This document shows, in pieces, positions 1 to 10,160 of a stretch of DNA of 64,000 nucleotides; position 1 is the first letter of the stretch; each line of letters starts with the position of its first letter. Position numbers and translations under genes: made by a program. The DNA is taken from the NCBI RefSeq assembly GCF_002925905.1, contig NZ_PRDB01000031.1, positions 1 to 64,000 on the forward strand, written 5' to 3'. The DNA is from Klebsiella michiganensis. Its GTDB lineage: Bacteria > Pseudomonadota > Gammaproteobacteria > Enterobacterales > Enterobacteriaceae. A model generated the notes under the pieces. The model did not search any database. It had not been told where the DNA came from and was given only the letters and a program-made list of their open reading frames with translations.

Positions 1-527
1 GGCCTGGTCCACAGATAACCTGACCGATGACGCAGGTGGGACCGTGGTCCCAGTCAGATAACCTGACCGACGACGCAGGTGGGACCGTGGTCCCAGACAG
101 ATAACCTGACCGATGACGCAGGTGAGACCGTGGTCCCAGGCAGATAACCTGACAGACGATGCAGGTGGGACCGTGGTCCCAGACAGATAAGCTGACCGAT
201 GACGCAGGTGGGACCGTGGTCCCAGACAGATAAGCTGACCGATGACGCAGGTGGGACCGTGGTCCCAGGCAGATAACCTGACCGACGACGCAGGTGGGAC
301 CGTGGTCCCAGTCAGATAACCTGACCGATGACGCAGGTGGGACCGTGGTCCCAGACAGATTACCTGACCGGCGATGCAGGTGGGACCGTGGTCCCAGGCA
401 GATAAGCTGACCGACGATGCAGGTGGGACCGTGGTCCCAGGGAGATAACCTGACCGGCGATGCAGGTGGGACCGTGGTCCAAGGCAGATAAGCTGACAGA
501 TGACGCAGGTGGGACCGTGGTCCCAGA
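1..527. repeat. sopC: sopC-like centromere, 12 tandem 43-bp repeats
   Basis: Twelve units repeat at an exact 43-bp period; their dyad cores begin at about 36, 79, 122, 165, 208, 251, 294, 337, 380, 423, 466 and 509. Each core is TGGGACCGTGGTCCCA, a near-perfect inverted repeat, followed by a conserved arm with AGATAACCTGACCG. Units 3 and 11 carry a base change in the dyad (GAGACC; GTCCAA), and a degraded half unit lies at bases 1-10. F plasmid sopC also has twelve 43-bp units with a 7-bp inverted repeat that SopB binds. Its place just downstream of sopB fits. The SopB-sopC complex is what SopA moves during segregation. Confidence 0.95.
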
Positions 528-537
528 GAGAATATTC

Positions 538-560
538 AGGCCAGTTATGTTTTCTGGCCT
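538..560. repeat. inverted repeat between sopB and sopC
   Basis: AGGCCAG at 538-544 pairs with CTGGCCT at 554-560 around a 9-base loop. It lies 3' of sopB and could end the sopAB transcript before the centromere, but no T-run follows, so a terminator role is only inferred. Confidence 0.4.
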
Positions 561-614
561 GTGAGAAAGGAAATGAAGTAAAGGGAGATCACCGTAGAAT
601 AATGCGTGTCCGCA

Positions 615-1586
615 TCAGACTCCTGGTTTCTCAAGCTCCTTAAGAATGGCTTCTATTTTCTCTATACACTCCGCAGGAATGCGGGACTTATCCAGGTTAA
701 GCACCATTTTATCGCCCTTATACAATGCTGTTGCCCCTGGAGCAAACTGATGACGTGAGCTCAGATTAACTCTTGATGCGGGAGATTGTTTCAGTACGGA
801 TGTTAAAAGACTAATGACCTCTTCAGCTTCAAAGATTAGTCCCGCTTTCTTCTGATCGTGGAGAGTCTCAGCCTGCTGCTTCAGTAATTCTTCTTTATCT
901 GCAAAAGCCTTCTGAAGGGCTTCACCTGACCGGGCAGACAGTTCTCCAGGATGTGCAAACAGGGCAACAACGGATTTAGGCAGTTTGGCCGTATTAATAC
1001 AGCGGGTAATGATCTTACGAGAAATGTTTTCCGCATCGGCAAGCGCAGAAATATTTCCTGCAAACTCATTCTGCAGCCGGCTTGTATAACGCAGGCCACG
1101 TTCATAAGCACTCGTCGGCCGATAATCGTTACCCAGTCGGGACAATGCAGCCATCTGCTCATCGTCCAGTTCACCAACCAGAACGCGATAATCACTTTCC
1201 GTCAGGATTGCGGCTTTACGGCGACGGCTGCCGTCTGCAATTTCTATGACATCAGAAACCCGGCGGCCGAAAGCTGGAGTCTGCTGACCGGTCAGTAAAA
1301 ATGAAGGAATGAGATCATCCAGAGCATCTTCGGTAAGTAGTTCCTGATCGCGCTCATTGCCTGACCATACGCGTGAAGCGCTCTCAACAGAGTCTCCCCG
1401 GAGCACCTCAAGGGTAAATTTTACTTCCCGTCCACTTACCGGAAGAGAGATTGCATTACCGCGGGCCATAGCACCCACGCGCGCAATTAATGAATCCACC
1501 ATCGGCGCGGCCGGCGCCGGTGATGAAGTATCTTCAGTCGATTGAGTATGTGTGGTATGTCTTGGAATGACAGGAGCACGCTTCAT
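615..1586 (-). CDS. sopB: SopB/ParB centromere-binding partition protein
   Basis: This 323-residue protein has the length of F SopB. It should bind the dyad of the sopC repeats, spread along DNA and stimulate the SopA ATPase. The N-terminal segment holds the SopA-interacting region; a helix-turn-helix region lies near residues 160-210 (around [17 protein letters not shown]); the C-terminal part would dimerise. Its ATG overlaps the sopA stop as TAATG, so the two are translationally coupled. The gene faces the 12-unit array 90 bp downstream, the standard F order. The family call is secure from sequence similarity to F SopB. Confidence 0.95.
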   Translation of the reverse strand: MKRAPVIPRHTTHTQSTEDTSSPAPAAPMVDSLIARVGAMARGNAISLPVSGREVKFTLEVLRGDSVESASRVWSGNERDQELLTEDALDDLIPSFLLTGQQTPAFGRRVSDVIEIADGSRRRKAAILTESDYRVLVGELDDEQMAALSRLGNDYRPTSAYERGLRYTSRLQNEFAGNISALADAENISRKIITRCINTAKLPKSVVALFAHPGELSARSGEALQKAFADKEELLKQQAETLHDQKKAGLIFEAEEVISLLTSVLKQSPASRVNLSSRHQFAPGATALYKGDKMVLNLDKSRIPAECIEKIEAILKELEKPGV

Positions 1587-2752
1587 TATCTAATCTCCCA
1601 GCGTGGTTTAATCAGACGATCAAAAATCTCATTGCAAACAGGCTCCCAGATAGAGAGGGCATTACGCCAGGCACCGGTTGAAGAACGTTGATCAATAGCC
1701 TGTTCAAAAACGGTTCTCATACGGATCTGACCTTTGCCGACTTCATCCGTTTCGCGCACAACATTTTTAAGGACCATGCTTCCCCAGGCATCCCGAATTT
1801 GTTCTTCCATCCACGGGGACTGCGAGCCATTATTATTACTGTATTTGGTAAGCAGAATACGGACATCTGGCTCGAAGCCTTTAAGATCCACGTTCTTAAG
1901 CAGGTCACGAAGCATATCGAAAAACTGCAGTGCGGAGGTGTAGTCGAACAGCTCTGCCGGAGTAGGGACAATCAGAACATCAGCAGCGCATACAACATTT
2001 ATCGTACCGATACCAAGGTTGGGTGCGCTGTCGATAACTATCACGTCATAATCATGAGCGACAGTTTCAATGGCCAGACGGAGCATCAGGTGCGGGTCAG
2101 CAGGTAATTTGCCTTCGTCAAATTTCCCCATCAGCTCGGTTTCAATGCGGTGCAGTGCCAGACAGGACGGGATGATATCAAGGCCAGGCCAGCAGGTGGG
2201 CTTTATAGCGTAGCTGGCGTCATCCTTTTCCCCAAGATAAAAGGGCAGGAGAGTGTCCTCAGCATGAATATGAAGATCGGGCACCCATCCGTGATACATA
2301 GAAGCAGTTCCCTGTGGGTCATTGCCTTCAACAAGCAGAACACGGAGTCCTTTCAGAGCAAGATCCTGAGCCAGGTGAACGGATACTGAGGTTTTGTAAA
2401 CACCACCTTTGTGAGCTGCAACGCCAATCACCGGCGGAAACGCATCTTCAGCACGGCGCAGTCGTGTACCAAATACATCCCGCATGTGATTGATTTGTTC
2501 GATGGTATAACCAACGCGTTGCTCAACTCTCCCACGGGTTTCCATATCAGGGTGCGGCAGCCGGCCAGCTTTCTCGGCATCCCTGATAGCCTGAGATGAC
2601 ACGCCAACTAAATCTGCCGCTTCACCAATCCTCCAGCGCCGGGTTATTTTCCGGGCTTCCGGACTGTCATCATTAAACTGTGCAATGGCGATTGCTTTCG
2701 TCATTTCATGACCAGCACTTATGCACTGGTTGAGTGTATCCATGAGTCCCAT
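1586..2752 (-). CDS. sopA: SopA/ParA partition ATPase
   Basis: SopA is a type Ia ParA ATPase that moves plasmid copies apart and represses its own promoter. From the chosen start it is 388 residues, the length of F SopA. The N-terminal winged HTH ([20 protein letters not shown]) gives operator binding. The deviant Walker A motif KGGVYKTS lies near residue 115, and the [10 protein letters not shown] motif follows. The second ATG (2752) was chosen because AAAGGA lies 8 bases before it, whereas the ATG at 2761 directly abuts that Shine-Dalgarno sequence. The gene forms an operon with sopB. Confidence 0.95.
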   Translation of the reverse strand: MGLMDTLNQCISAGHEMTKAIAIAQFNDDSPEARKITRRWRIGEAADLVGVSSQAIRDAEKAGRLPHPDMETRGRVEQRVGYTIEQINHMRDVFGTRLRRAEDAFPPVIGVAAHKGGVYKTSVSVHLAQDLALKGLRVLLVEGNDPQGTASMYHGWVPDLHIHAEDTLLPFYLGEKDDASYAIKPTCWPGLDIIPSCLALHRIETELMGKFDEGKLPADPHLMLRLAIETVAHDYDVIVIDSAPNLGIGTINVVCAADVLIVPTPAELFDYTSALQFFDMLRDLLKNVDLKGFEPDVRILLTKYSNNNGSQSPWMEEQIRDAWGSMVLKNVVRETDEVGKGQIRMRTVFEQAIDQRSSTGAWRNALSIWEPVCNEIFDRLIKPRWEIR

Positions 2753-2774
2753 ACTGAACATCCTTTAATCATCA

Positions 2775-2852
2775 CTTTGCATTATTTTATTAAATCTTGG
2801 AATTTATTGCAAAGCAACAATAAAATCGCAAAGTGCACGAAAAAGTGCAAAG
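2775..2852. promoter_or_regulatory. sopAB operator with four CTTTGC boxes
   Basis: CTTTGC occurs at 2775-2780 and in reverse (GCAAAG) at 2809-2814, 2828-2833 and 2847-2852. In F, SopA protects four such motifs in the sopAB promoter, so this is the likely autoregulation site. Motif number and position are read directly; binding is inferred from F. Confidence 0.8.
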
Positions 2853-2900
2853 TGAACCACATTGGGTAATGAAAGAACGCAGGGGATTACAAAAGAGTAC

Positions 2901-3464
2901 ATACCGCAGTCAATATTAATCACTGCCGCTCGCCGCAGTAAGCGATCTCACACAGTGAGAAAGCGGCGAGGAAGCGGAAAATCACAGAATTCACAGATTG
3001 CACGTACGTCGGGTTGCTAAAGATGGCTCGGGATCAGCCAGTTATAATGAAATTGACTGCGGTATGTAATATATTGACTATGGTATGATGCTTACCGCAT
3101 CTGTGTCGAGGAAGAGGAAAGACGACTCAGCATACCGCAGTCAATGTTTCATTGTTGTACCTGTAGATCTCAATCTTCCAGAGCGTATTCAGGAAAATAA
3201 GGCCAGGGTTCTGGATATCTGGCGTGGCGCTTCCGGGCTTGTATCTGGGTTATTCATGGTCTCGATCCAATAATTGATCCCAAGGAGATCATAATGAGAT
3301 CCAAAAGAGATCCCCGGATCGCTCCAGCATGCGCTGTAACTGGCTTTAACGTCTGTCTGGATCGACTGTGGAATGTAAAATGTTGACTGTTATATGCATA
3401 ATCTAATACTGTGATATGCAACGGTATTTACTGAGGTATGTATATCCGTTGACTGCGATACGTA
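2901..3464. repeat. RepFIB iterons upstream of repB
   Basis: Copies of a motif close to ATTGACTGCGGTATG lie at about 2901-2915 (reverse), 3052-3067, 3072-3087, 3130-3146 (reverse), 3381-3397 and 3449-3464. They vary at the GCGG/ATGG/TTAT positions. RepFIB replicons have iteron groups on both sides of the initiator gene; the upstream group serves origin function and repB autoregulation. The stretch 2853-3502 has no convincing gene. Confidence 0.85.
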
Positions 3465-3478
3465 TTACTACATCCTTT

Positions 3479-3487
3479 TGTGGATAA
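3479..3487. other. DnaA box
   Basis: TGTGGATAA is the exact complement of the consensus DnaA box TTATCCACA. It sits 15 bases before the repB start, next to the last upstream iteron, so host DnaA may take part in origin opening or repB control. Confidence 0.6.
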
Positions 3488-3502
3488 CCGTTGAGGATCA
3501 AG

Positions 3503-4513
3503 ATGACGAGCGAAAATAACAGCTTACTTCTGAACCTTCAGGAGGTTGATAAGACAACCGGTGAAGTTGTTAAGCTGGATGTCAACAGCACCAGTACCGT
3601 GCAGCCAGTAGCGCTCATGAGACTCGGTCTCTTCGTCCCAACTCTGAAATCAACAGGGAAGAGCAAGGCGAACCGGAAAAACGTTACAGACGCGACTGAG
3701 GAGCTTGTACAGCTGTCCATTGCCAAAAGCGAAGGATACACTGACGTTAAGATCACCGGTTCGCGTCTTGATATGGACACGGATTTTAAAGTCTGGCTGG
3801 GGATAATTCGCTCCATGTCGGAGTATGGGGTAAAAAGTGACACCCTGGAACTGTCGTTCGTCGAATTCGTTAAGATGTGCGGATTTGACTCCCGTCGTTC
3901 AAACAAAAAAATGCGCGATCGCATCAGTAATTCCCTGTTTAAACTCGCCTCGGTTACGCTGAAGTTCCAGAGCGAGACCAAAGGATGGACCACACATCTG
4001 GTGCAGTCAGCCTATTATGACATCAACGAGGATATCGTTGAGATCAAGGCTGAACCTAAGCTGTTTGAGCTTTACCACATGGACAGAAGGGTACTGCTGC
4101 GGCTGAAAGCCATTGACGCCCTGCAGCGCAAGGAATCAGCCCAGGCGCTTTATACCTACATCGAAAGTCTTCCCCAGAATCCTGCACCTATTTCCATGAA
4201 ACGGATGCGTGACCGGCTGAATCTCACCTCAAATGTCTATACGCAGAACCACACGGTACGTAAGGCGATGGAGCAGCTGCGGGATATTGGTTATCTGGAT
4301 TACACTGAGTTTAAACGTGGCCGAGCCACCTATTTCAGCGTGCATTATCGCAACCCCAAACTCATCAGTGGTCCTGTGAAGGTTCCGCGCAAAGAGGAAG
4401 AAGAGAAGGCGCCAGAGCAAAATTATGACGAAGTCATTAAGGCGCTGAAGGCTGCTGGCATCGATCCCCTTAAACTGGCCGAAGCTCTCTCAGCGATGAA
4501 GCCAGAAAATTGA
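3503..4513 (+). CDS. repB: RepFIB replication initiator (Rep_3 family)
   Basis: The protein is about 336 residues and matches the RepFIB initiators of F-like plasmids. It binds the flanking iterons, opens the origin and represses itself. The Rep_3-type core (residues about 40-260) contains two winged-helix repeats, with DNA-contact stretches around [20 protein letters not shown] and [20 protein letters not shown]. The ATG at 3503 has GAGGATC upstream; an in-frame TTG at 3491 would add four residues. The stop codon lies inside the first downstream iteron. Similarity by recall is closest to the IncFIB(K) type of Klebsiella plasmids. Confidence 0.93.
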   Translation: MTSENNSLLLNLQEVDKTTGEVVKLDVNSTSTVQPVALMRLGLFVPTLKSTGKSKANRKNVTDATEELVQLSIAKSEGYTDVKITGSRLDMDTDFKVWLGIIRSMSEYGVKSDTLELSFVEFVKMCGFDSRRSNKKMRDRISNSLFKLASVTLKFQSETKGWTTHLVQSAYYDINEDIVEIKAEPKLFELYHMDRRVLLRLKAIDALQRKESAQALYTYIESLPQNPAPISMKRMRDRLNLTSNVYTQNHTVRKAMEQLRDIGYLDYTEFKRGRATYFSVHYRNPKLISGPVKVPRKEEEEKAPEQNYDEVIKALKAAGIDPLKLAEALSAMKPEN

Positions 4514-4754
4514 CTGCGATATGCATAACATGACTGCCGGATGCCGCTAAGGACATTCCATTGACTGTGATATGCATCACGCATACCGCAGTCAATATGT
4601 GTTCTCCATCATGTCTGCCATGATCGAACAATATTGACTGTCATATGTGATTTCAGGCCGTGATACGCAGATATTGACTACGGTATGCGGGTTTAACGGC
4701 GATATTCCCAGGTCTGTGCACTGCTCCACACGTGTTAACATGCCACAGTCAATT
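4511..4754. repeat. RepFIB iterons downstream of repB
   Basis: Further TGACTGCGATATGCAT-type units lie at about 4511-4526, 4529-4545, 4559-4577, 4584-4599 (reverse), 4634-4650, 4672-4689 and 4743-4754 (reverse, weak). The pair at 4559 and 4584 is head to head. In RepFIB replicons the downstream group controls copy number and incompatibility. Confidence 0.85.
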
Positions 4755-4759
4755 TTTCA

Positions 4760-5210
4760 GTAAAGCTCTATACCCCTTACGAAAATCTCAATCGGATGCT
4801 GAGACGGTCATGTTACCTGACGGTATCCGTTCCCCTGTGTATTGCAGGTTTAGCCCGGCAGGATGAGACTGCAGCTGTCTGTATAACCCGGCGCCAGCTT
4901 CACACTGCTAAATGCGAACAGGAGACCGATGGCAGAAGGGAGTGAGCCACAGGGGTGAATGACTTTCGCAATTAACGGGATGATTCACTGAGCTTTCAGG
5001 AAACAATACACTGTGGGATGTACGGCCTGTGTCCTGTCTTGTCTGCGGTATGTCGATGCCTGCAGGCTTGCAGGTCACCGTGCAAGACCACGGCTGTTCA
5101 GTCATCCGAATGATGTCCTGGTGTGCTGGAGCAGGGAGGGGCACTGAATGCGCTCTGCTCCTGTATTTCGTATTAGCGGAATACAGGACGTCATGCCAGG
5201 GCCGTCAATC
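4760..5210. other. gene-free stretch after the replicon
   Basis: Only short overlapping frames without ribosome sites or recognisable sequence are present. No repeat or RNA gene was recognised. Confidence 0.5.
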
Positions 5211-5951
5211 TCAGCCGGCCGGGGGCAGGGAGCGAAGGATCTCCGCGGCATCTCGCCCATCACCGGTAAAGGGAACGGCCAGGGTGGCAGCCATGTCCAG
5301 CGCAAATACCCGGGTATAGACTTCCATCGAGCGCGGATCCTTATGCCCGGCCAGTGCCTGGATGACCTTCCTGGGCTGCCGGTGATAAAGCATGTGCATA
5401 ATATAGCTGTGACGGAAAGTATGCGGCGTCACGGGGATCGAAAAATGCACGCCGTCAGCTTCAGCCCGCTTCACCGCCTGTTTCAGCCAGTTGCGCATTG
5501 TCTCATCCGTGACCGGCCATAACGGCTCACGCCGGCGGGGGCGGGTGGTGACCATCCAGCTTTCCATCTGACGCACAAAACTGGCATCCGTCAGCGGCAC
5601 CAGTCGCACTTCATCTTTTGGTGGCCGCCCGCGCCGCGCGCGCACTTTCTCCGACAGCACCCTAACAAACGGGCGCAGACCATCCAGGTCGAACGATTCC
5701 GGGGTGAGCGTCCGGGCTTCACCGATACGGATCCCGGTATTCCACATGGTGGCGAACAACATGTGGTGACGCTGGTCAGGCATATACCAGAGGAGGGCGC
5801 TCACTTCCGGCGCCAGGAGGTAAGCCGGCGTGGCACCTGTTGAGGTGGCCATCCGCCGGAGTGCCACCGCGGTCGCAAAATCAACGCCCGGGGCGATCGG
5901 CAGCAGGGAGACGCGTTCTGGTGAATTCTGCAAGGAAATGATGCTGTTCAT
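5211..5951 (-). CDS. resD: ResD-like tyrosine recombinase, plasmid multimer resolution
   Basis: This 246-residue tyrosine recombinase closely resembles the F plasmid ResD protein, which resolves plasmid multimers. All catalytic residues are visible: Arg75 ([10 protein letters not shown]), His177 and Arg180 (HTFRHSY), His203 (AGHKD) and the nucleophile Tyr212 (MEVYTRVF). The usual N-terminal SAM-like arm-binding domain is short. In F the gene acts at rfsF near RepFIA; here it lies beside RepFIB and points toward it. An integron or phage integrase role is less likely because there is no attachment-site context. Confidence 0.88.
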   Translation of the reverse strand: MNSIISLQNSPERVSLLPIAPGVDFATAVALRRMATSTGATPAYLLAPEVSALLWYMPDQRHHMLFATMWNTGIRIGEARTLTPESFDLDGLRPFVRVLSEKVRARRGRPPKDEVRLVPLTDASFVRQMESWMVTTRPRRREPLWPVTDETMRNWLKQAVKRAEADGVHFSIPVTPHTFRHSYIMHMLYHRQPRKVIQALAGHKDPRSMEVYTRVFALDMAATLAVPFTGDGRDAAEILRSLPPAG

Positions 5952-6486
5952 GAGTTATTTTTCACGTAGCGCACGCACTGTTTATGGATACAGGTATTTT
6001 GCACCTGACGGGCCGATCCTGCCATGACAATAAATCGCAGCGCGCGGATCCTTTTGTTGTCTTATCCCGCATTATTGCGGGTAAAACCAAATACGTAAAG
6101 GATCGTTTTTCTGCTCAGATCCTCCATGAAGCCAGTAATGACGCGGGTTCATGGCTGTTTTACGGTTTTTGGGAGAATTGGGGTAATGCCAGGACAAACA
6201 GGATCGAACAAAAAAAGGAAGGGAGCAGGGAAGGGGAGGATGCGCTACGTGAATTCTGACCTGGTACACCCCTGTAACCCTGTCAGTTTTCACGCAGCGC
6301 AATGTGGTTGCCGACTACTGCCCAGTTGAGATGACGGCCGGCATCCTGATGCTGACTTAATATACGGATAATAATAATTTCAGTATCAGTCTGCAGAAAA
6401 TAAAGCATATGTCATTCAACGGGTAGTGCCAATATGTATTCCCCCAGTTCAGGACGGGGAGTACCGATATTATGAGCACTCCAAAA
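5952..6486. other. gene-poor stretch with a perfect inverted repeat
   Basis: No convincing gene is present. A perfect inverted repeat CCCGCA-TTAT-TGCGGG lies at 6066-6081, about 115 bp upstream of the recombinase start. It could be a hairpin or part of a recombinase target; the sequence alone does not decide. Confidence 0.4.
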
Positions 6487-6613
6487 CAAAAAAAAAGCGG
6501 AGAGCTGATTAATATATCTGTCGGCCCTCTCCTCACCGAAAATGGTGGTAGCCGTAATACCAGATATCCTCAAGATCCTGACTGGCTTTAGGTGTGAGTT
6601 TAACGTTTTTCAC
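6487..6613 (-). pseudogene. parE toxin remnant, frameshifted and truncated
   Basis: Directly after parD, from a GTG at 6613, the sequence reads VKNVKLTPKASQDLEDIWYY and on to GYHHF, a typical ParE/RelE N-terminus. A frameshift near 6560 then moves the match to another frame (GEERADRYINQLSAF), and similarity stops near 6487. The C-terminal half with the toxin active surface is missing, so this cannot make a working toxin. Confidence 0.75.
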
Positions 6614-6872
6614 CGGCAGGCTTTGTGCCTGCTTTAACTTTTTTCAGGAACGTGTCCTTTTCCCACACCACAGGCTCGCCGCTGCTCAGGCCTTCTGCCA
6701 GTAAATTCCGCAGGGTCTGGAGACGTGATTCTGCCTGTTTCTCGCGAAGGAGACGAAGTGACTCGCGGATCACCTCACTCTGCGTACGATAATCACCTGA
6801 TTCAATGAGATATTCTATGAAGTCACGGAGTTCGTGTCCGAGATCCACTGTTATTGTTCTGGCGATATACAA
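6600..6872 (-). CDS. parD: ParD-family antitoxin (orphan)
   Basis: This 90-residue protein of the ParD/CopG ribbon-helix-helix group would bind its own promoter and neutralise a ParE gyrase poison. The N-terminal strand and helices (ARTITVDLGHELRDFIEYLI) are followed by the family segment YRTQSEVIRESLRLLREKQA. The C-terminal toxin-binding tail is present. The partner parE overlaps its 3' end but is broken, so this is an antitoxin without a toxin. A related ParD lies at 48046-48306 with a similarly ruined toxin gene. Confidence 0.88.
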   Translation of the reverse strand: MYIARTITVDLGHELRDFIEYLIESGDYRTQSEVIRESLRLLREKQAESRLQTLRNLLAEGLSSGEPVVWEKDTFLKKVKAGTKPAGEKR

Positions 6873-6879
6873 GCCTCAC

Positions 6880-6904
6880 GATTGTAAGTTTAAATCTTAC
6901 AATC
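6880..6904. promoter_or_regulatory. ParD operator dyad
   Basis: GATTGTAAG and CTTACAATC form a perfect 9-bp inverted repeat with a 7-base spacer just upstream of parD. The second parD at 48306 has the same arrangement (ATGTAAG, 7 bases, CTTACAT), which supports an autoregulatory operator. Confidence 0.7.
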
Positions 6905-7096
6905 AGTTTGAATGATACTCAAAGGTGCGTCCAGTACTGAATATTTGGGATAAATGGAGGAATGTCAGGATGTAAGTAACAGAAAAGAGGACGGCTCCTG
7001 CTGTCATCCGTCCATCTTCAAAGTAAAGTTTCTTAGTGTGTGTGGGAATAATCCTTGTTTCTGGCAAAAAATGTTATAAACCAAAAGATAATATAA

Positions 7097-8769
7097 TTAA
7101 GAACACTCAATATCTTCCTCATCATCGCGTTCATAGCGATTTCCAGTAATTATTCTTATATCTAGAGCTGAATGGAGCATCTTATGAATTTTCATCAGAC
7201 TGGCACGTTTGATTTCATTTTTTGTTGTTGGTGTACTGTCTCTGAATGCCCATTTGTAAGGTGTCAGGCTACTAATCTTGAAACCTACAATTCCAACTGT
7301 ATAAAGACAAAGCATTATTTCATTAATGACATCCTGTTCTCTTGATTCTCCTTCTAAAAATTTGTTTGCTGTAATAGCACATGGATCAGTAGTATTTTGA
7401 ATGGATAATTCACTTAATACCGCGTCTATAGTGTTTTTTGACATAGATGTTCTACTAAATTTATCAGGAAGATTTCTCAGTATTTCAATTGTTTCCTCAA
7501 AGGAAGGGTATATATCCCCCCATTCTTCTTTTAGAGATCTCAGGCGCTTTAAGGAATAGACTGCCTCCGCTTTATGAATTGAATCCCATGATATTCTTTC
7601 TCTGTTAAGTGCCACATTAAAACACTCATTCACGTATTGTAAAACGTCTCTTGGTCGAAATAATGTTCTTTCAATTATATATTCAATAGGGGTGATGCCT
7701 AAATGCCCCCCCTTTGCTTTTGGAAATATATCTTTAATAGTAACATCTTCTCGAGTATATTGTCTTTTGTATACCTCTCGCACTCGTTTTTGGACTAATT
7801 CGGTTAGTTGTTGAGAGGTCCATTTTATATCAAGTATATATGACTCATATTTTTCCTCCTGAAAACCAGAGCCTCTTGTAATATTAAATACTGATCGTAA
7901 AAGGTCCAGGCGTAAAGCAGCTATTATTTTGATATTTTTAATTTTACGAAACACCTTAATCTCTTCAATTAGCGCTCTTATAAATTTATATCTTGTATCA
8001 TTTTCCGCCCAGTTATCATCCAGTTGATCAATAATGATGTAATAGTTTTTTTGTGGGTCATCAAAAGAATATTCAGCAAGCAATGAAAGTATTTCATTAA
8101 GTTTTTGAATCTGTAACCTACTGACAACCTCATTTGCTCGTTTCTTAACATCATGTATTTGTTCTTCGGTTAGTTTTTTTGCATATTCAGCACTAAGATT
8201 TACAGCACTGTATTCTGTGCCAATCGAAGCCTTAGTATCACGTTCCAGTTTGTATGTTATTTCCCTAAGATGGGTGTCAGTATCTATCCAAAATTTATCT
8301 CCCCACTCCCTAAAATACTCAAGGGCTTTTCGTTTTATCTCATCTTTTTTAGCCTGCTAAGCAAGTTTGAGAAAAAGCTATTCGTATCAGATTCACTCTT
8401 AATGTCATGGCGTATTTTTAATAATTCCATAATTAAAATATGTCGCCATAATACTTTATAAAACATATCAAGATTAACATTTAACTCTTCAAAAAATGAA
8501 ATTATATCTGAATGCTCTAGAAAACCTATTGAAATATCATTAGGGTCAAGTTTTTTATATTTATGTGCTTTGTTTGCCACCATGTGCAACAAAGCACTTT
8601 TTCCTGCGCCTGTTCTTCCTATAACTATAGATGATGTATCAGATGGGTTTAATAGTTTAGAAAGATAACCACTATCAATAAAACAGTTTTCCAAGAGAAG
8701 TGTGTCTGATTCAGCGTCCAATTCGCCGATTTTAAAATTTTGCCTTATTATTATAGGGTTTATGCTCAT
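7097..8769 (-). CDS. P-loop ATPase split by a -1 frameshift
   Basis: Two frames form one protein of about 557 residues. The first (8769-8335, 144 residues) has the Walker A motif GRTGAGKSALL at residues 51-61. The second (ending at 7097) has a Walker B-like strand YYIIIDQLDD, a helical middle region and an acidic tail. The frames join at 8344-8350, where the coding strand reads CTA AAA AAG; moving back one base gives an uninterrupted frame through KDEIKRKALEYFREWGDKFW. It resembles the Sll1717-type P-loop ATPases, large NTPases of unknown job often found on accessory elements. The gene is far more AT-rich than its neighbours, a sign of transfer. Programmed frameshift or mutation both fit. Confidence 0.65.
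8344..8350 (-). other. A AAA AAG slippery heptamer inside the ATPase gene
   Basis: On the coding strand the in-frame heptamer is A AAA AAG, the same as the dnaX programmed -1 site of E. coli. The zero frame ends at a TAA only a few codons later, and the -1 frame continues for over 400 codons. A weak GCCCT...AGGG pairing lies downstream; no strong stem was found. Confidence 0.5.
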
Positions 8770-9333
8770 AATTTCCTCAACGCTATTAATTGGTTTTATT
8801 ATTACATTATAATTGATTTTTGATAATTGTATTTAAATTGATAGAAATTGCGATGGAGATCATAGAATAAAAGTATTGAGTGTTTCAATTTTTATTAATA
8901 GTTGCAACTATTAGGATAACTGCTTCTCGCTTGTTCTTTGTCGTCAATATTTTCAGCTCAATATCATCTCGAACGTTCATGCTTCAGTATGGCTTCTGCT
9001 ATTCGTATTCAGAAACGTGCGTCTCTTCTTCAAGCGGCTCAAACCATTTTTCTTTAGCGACTTCATTGAACTTCTTACAAATGGTGTAAAGAGTTACGTT
9101 AGAAAGAGCATAGTTACGGGAAAACTGACGGGCAAAATTGGCACTCTTGGCCTATCGCTCAGCGCCTGGTTAATGCGCGCACCAGTGTTCCAGAGCTTCG
9201 ACAGCAGCATTTTGTGCTAAAGATCCGGGCCGTAGTAAGCTCACTTCCACCGCCAGCACGGCAGGGTAATCGATGACCACCGGCTACTGAGCAACCGAGA
9301 CTGTCTGCAGTACGAGTATAATGATTCCAGTTA
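8770..9333. other. AT-rich stretch with a gene fragment
   Basis: 8770-9000 is AT-rich and probably holds the promoter of the ATPase gene. On the minus strand from about 9140 to 9010 a fragment reads RQFSRNYALSNVTLYTICKK followed by FNEVAKEKWFEPLEEETHV and a stop. It is coding-like but has no start and is not recognised. Nothing else is supported. Confidence 0.4.
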
Positions 9334-10143
9334 TCAGGATACATCTCTGTCTGTTGATATGTTCAGCGCTGAAGCAATGATTTCCCGGTTTTCCTCACTA
9401 CGCCAGTTTCCGAAATAGTCCACCTCCTGGCACAGGGAACGGTGTGCTGCCTCTATAAGGTCAGACACTCTCTGAAGAGCATTCTGTAGCTGCTGCGCTG
9501 ATATACCTCTTGGCACATCATGCTCATCCACCCCGTTACGGTGCACAAGGTCGTTTCGCCAGTCTGCAATAATGTCCAGCGGCTTAACCGGCCAGACGGG
9601 CGGAGTATGCAGCACGGCGCTGAAATAGCGCTCAATGGTTTTAACGTTATGAAACGTCATTCGGGAAACATAATTGCGTGCGGCGGGCCTGAACATATCA
9701 AGTTCCATCTCACGCAAAGACTGCTTTTTGTTTTTTTTGACGCGTTCTGAATTCAGGTAATATTCATCCCTGAAGCGTTTAAGAGGCCAGTCATGTTCCA
9801 GCAGAGCCCTGGCGCAGTACATCAGGTATGCTTCCATGACAGTCACTGCATGGACGAAAGACATCCTGTACACCAGTTCTGGCTGCTCTCTGTCGAGCAG
9901 GGCATGTAGCTTCTGCAGCTCCTGTCTTGCGTGCCGGTGACGCTGATGAACATCGTTCAGGGAAACCACGAACAGTCCATGTTCATGATCCCACTGAGCC
10001 TGATCAGCAAGCGCCTCCTGCTCCCAGTAATACAGGTTCGCGGCCTCCTCCCATGCTTCAGACTCAGGGACAATATCCGGGTAATTTTCCTCAAGCCATT
10101 CATTAAATCGTTCCGCTTCAATATCAATCATCATGTCTTTCAT
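9334..10143 (-). CDS. HEPN-motif protein of unknown function
   Basis: This 269-residue soluble protein is mainly alpha-helical. Residues 196-201 read RNDLVH, which fits the R-N-x3-H catalytic motif of HEPN ribonucleases, after a helical region (about residues 90-180) typical of the HEPN fold. The acidic N-terminal 60 residues are probably a separate segment. Many HEPN proteins are toxins or defence RNases; whether this one cleaves RNA is inference. It lies 17 bases downstream of a DUF3223-like gene in the same direction, so the two probably form one transcript. No classical antitoxin is adjacent. Confidence 0.6.
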   Translation of the reverse strand: MKDMMIDIEAERFNEWLEENYPDIVPESEAWEEAANLYYWEQEALADQAQWDHEHGLFVVSLNDVHQRHRHARQELQKLHALLDREQPELVYRMSFVHAVTVMEAYLMYCARALLEHDWPLKRFRDEYYLNSERVKKNKKQSLREMELDMFRPAARNYVSRMTFHNVKTIERYFSAVLHTPPVWPVKPLDIIADWRNDLVHRNGVDEHDVPRGISAQQLQNALQRVSDLIEAAHRSLCQEVDYFGNWRSEENREIIASALNISTDRDVS

Positions 10144-10160
10144 ATGAGAAATCCCGCCTT

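Noticed and set aside
1..527. Regular repeats that could be taken for a CRISPR array
   Set aside because: The 43-bp units follow one another directly with no unique spacers, and the dyad and setting are those of sopC.
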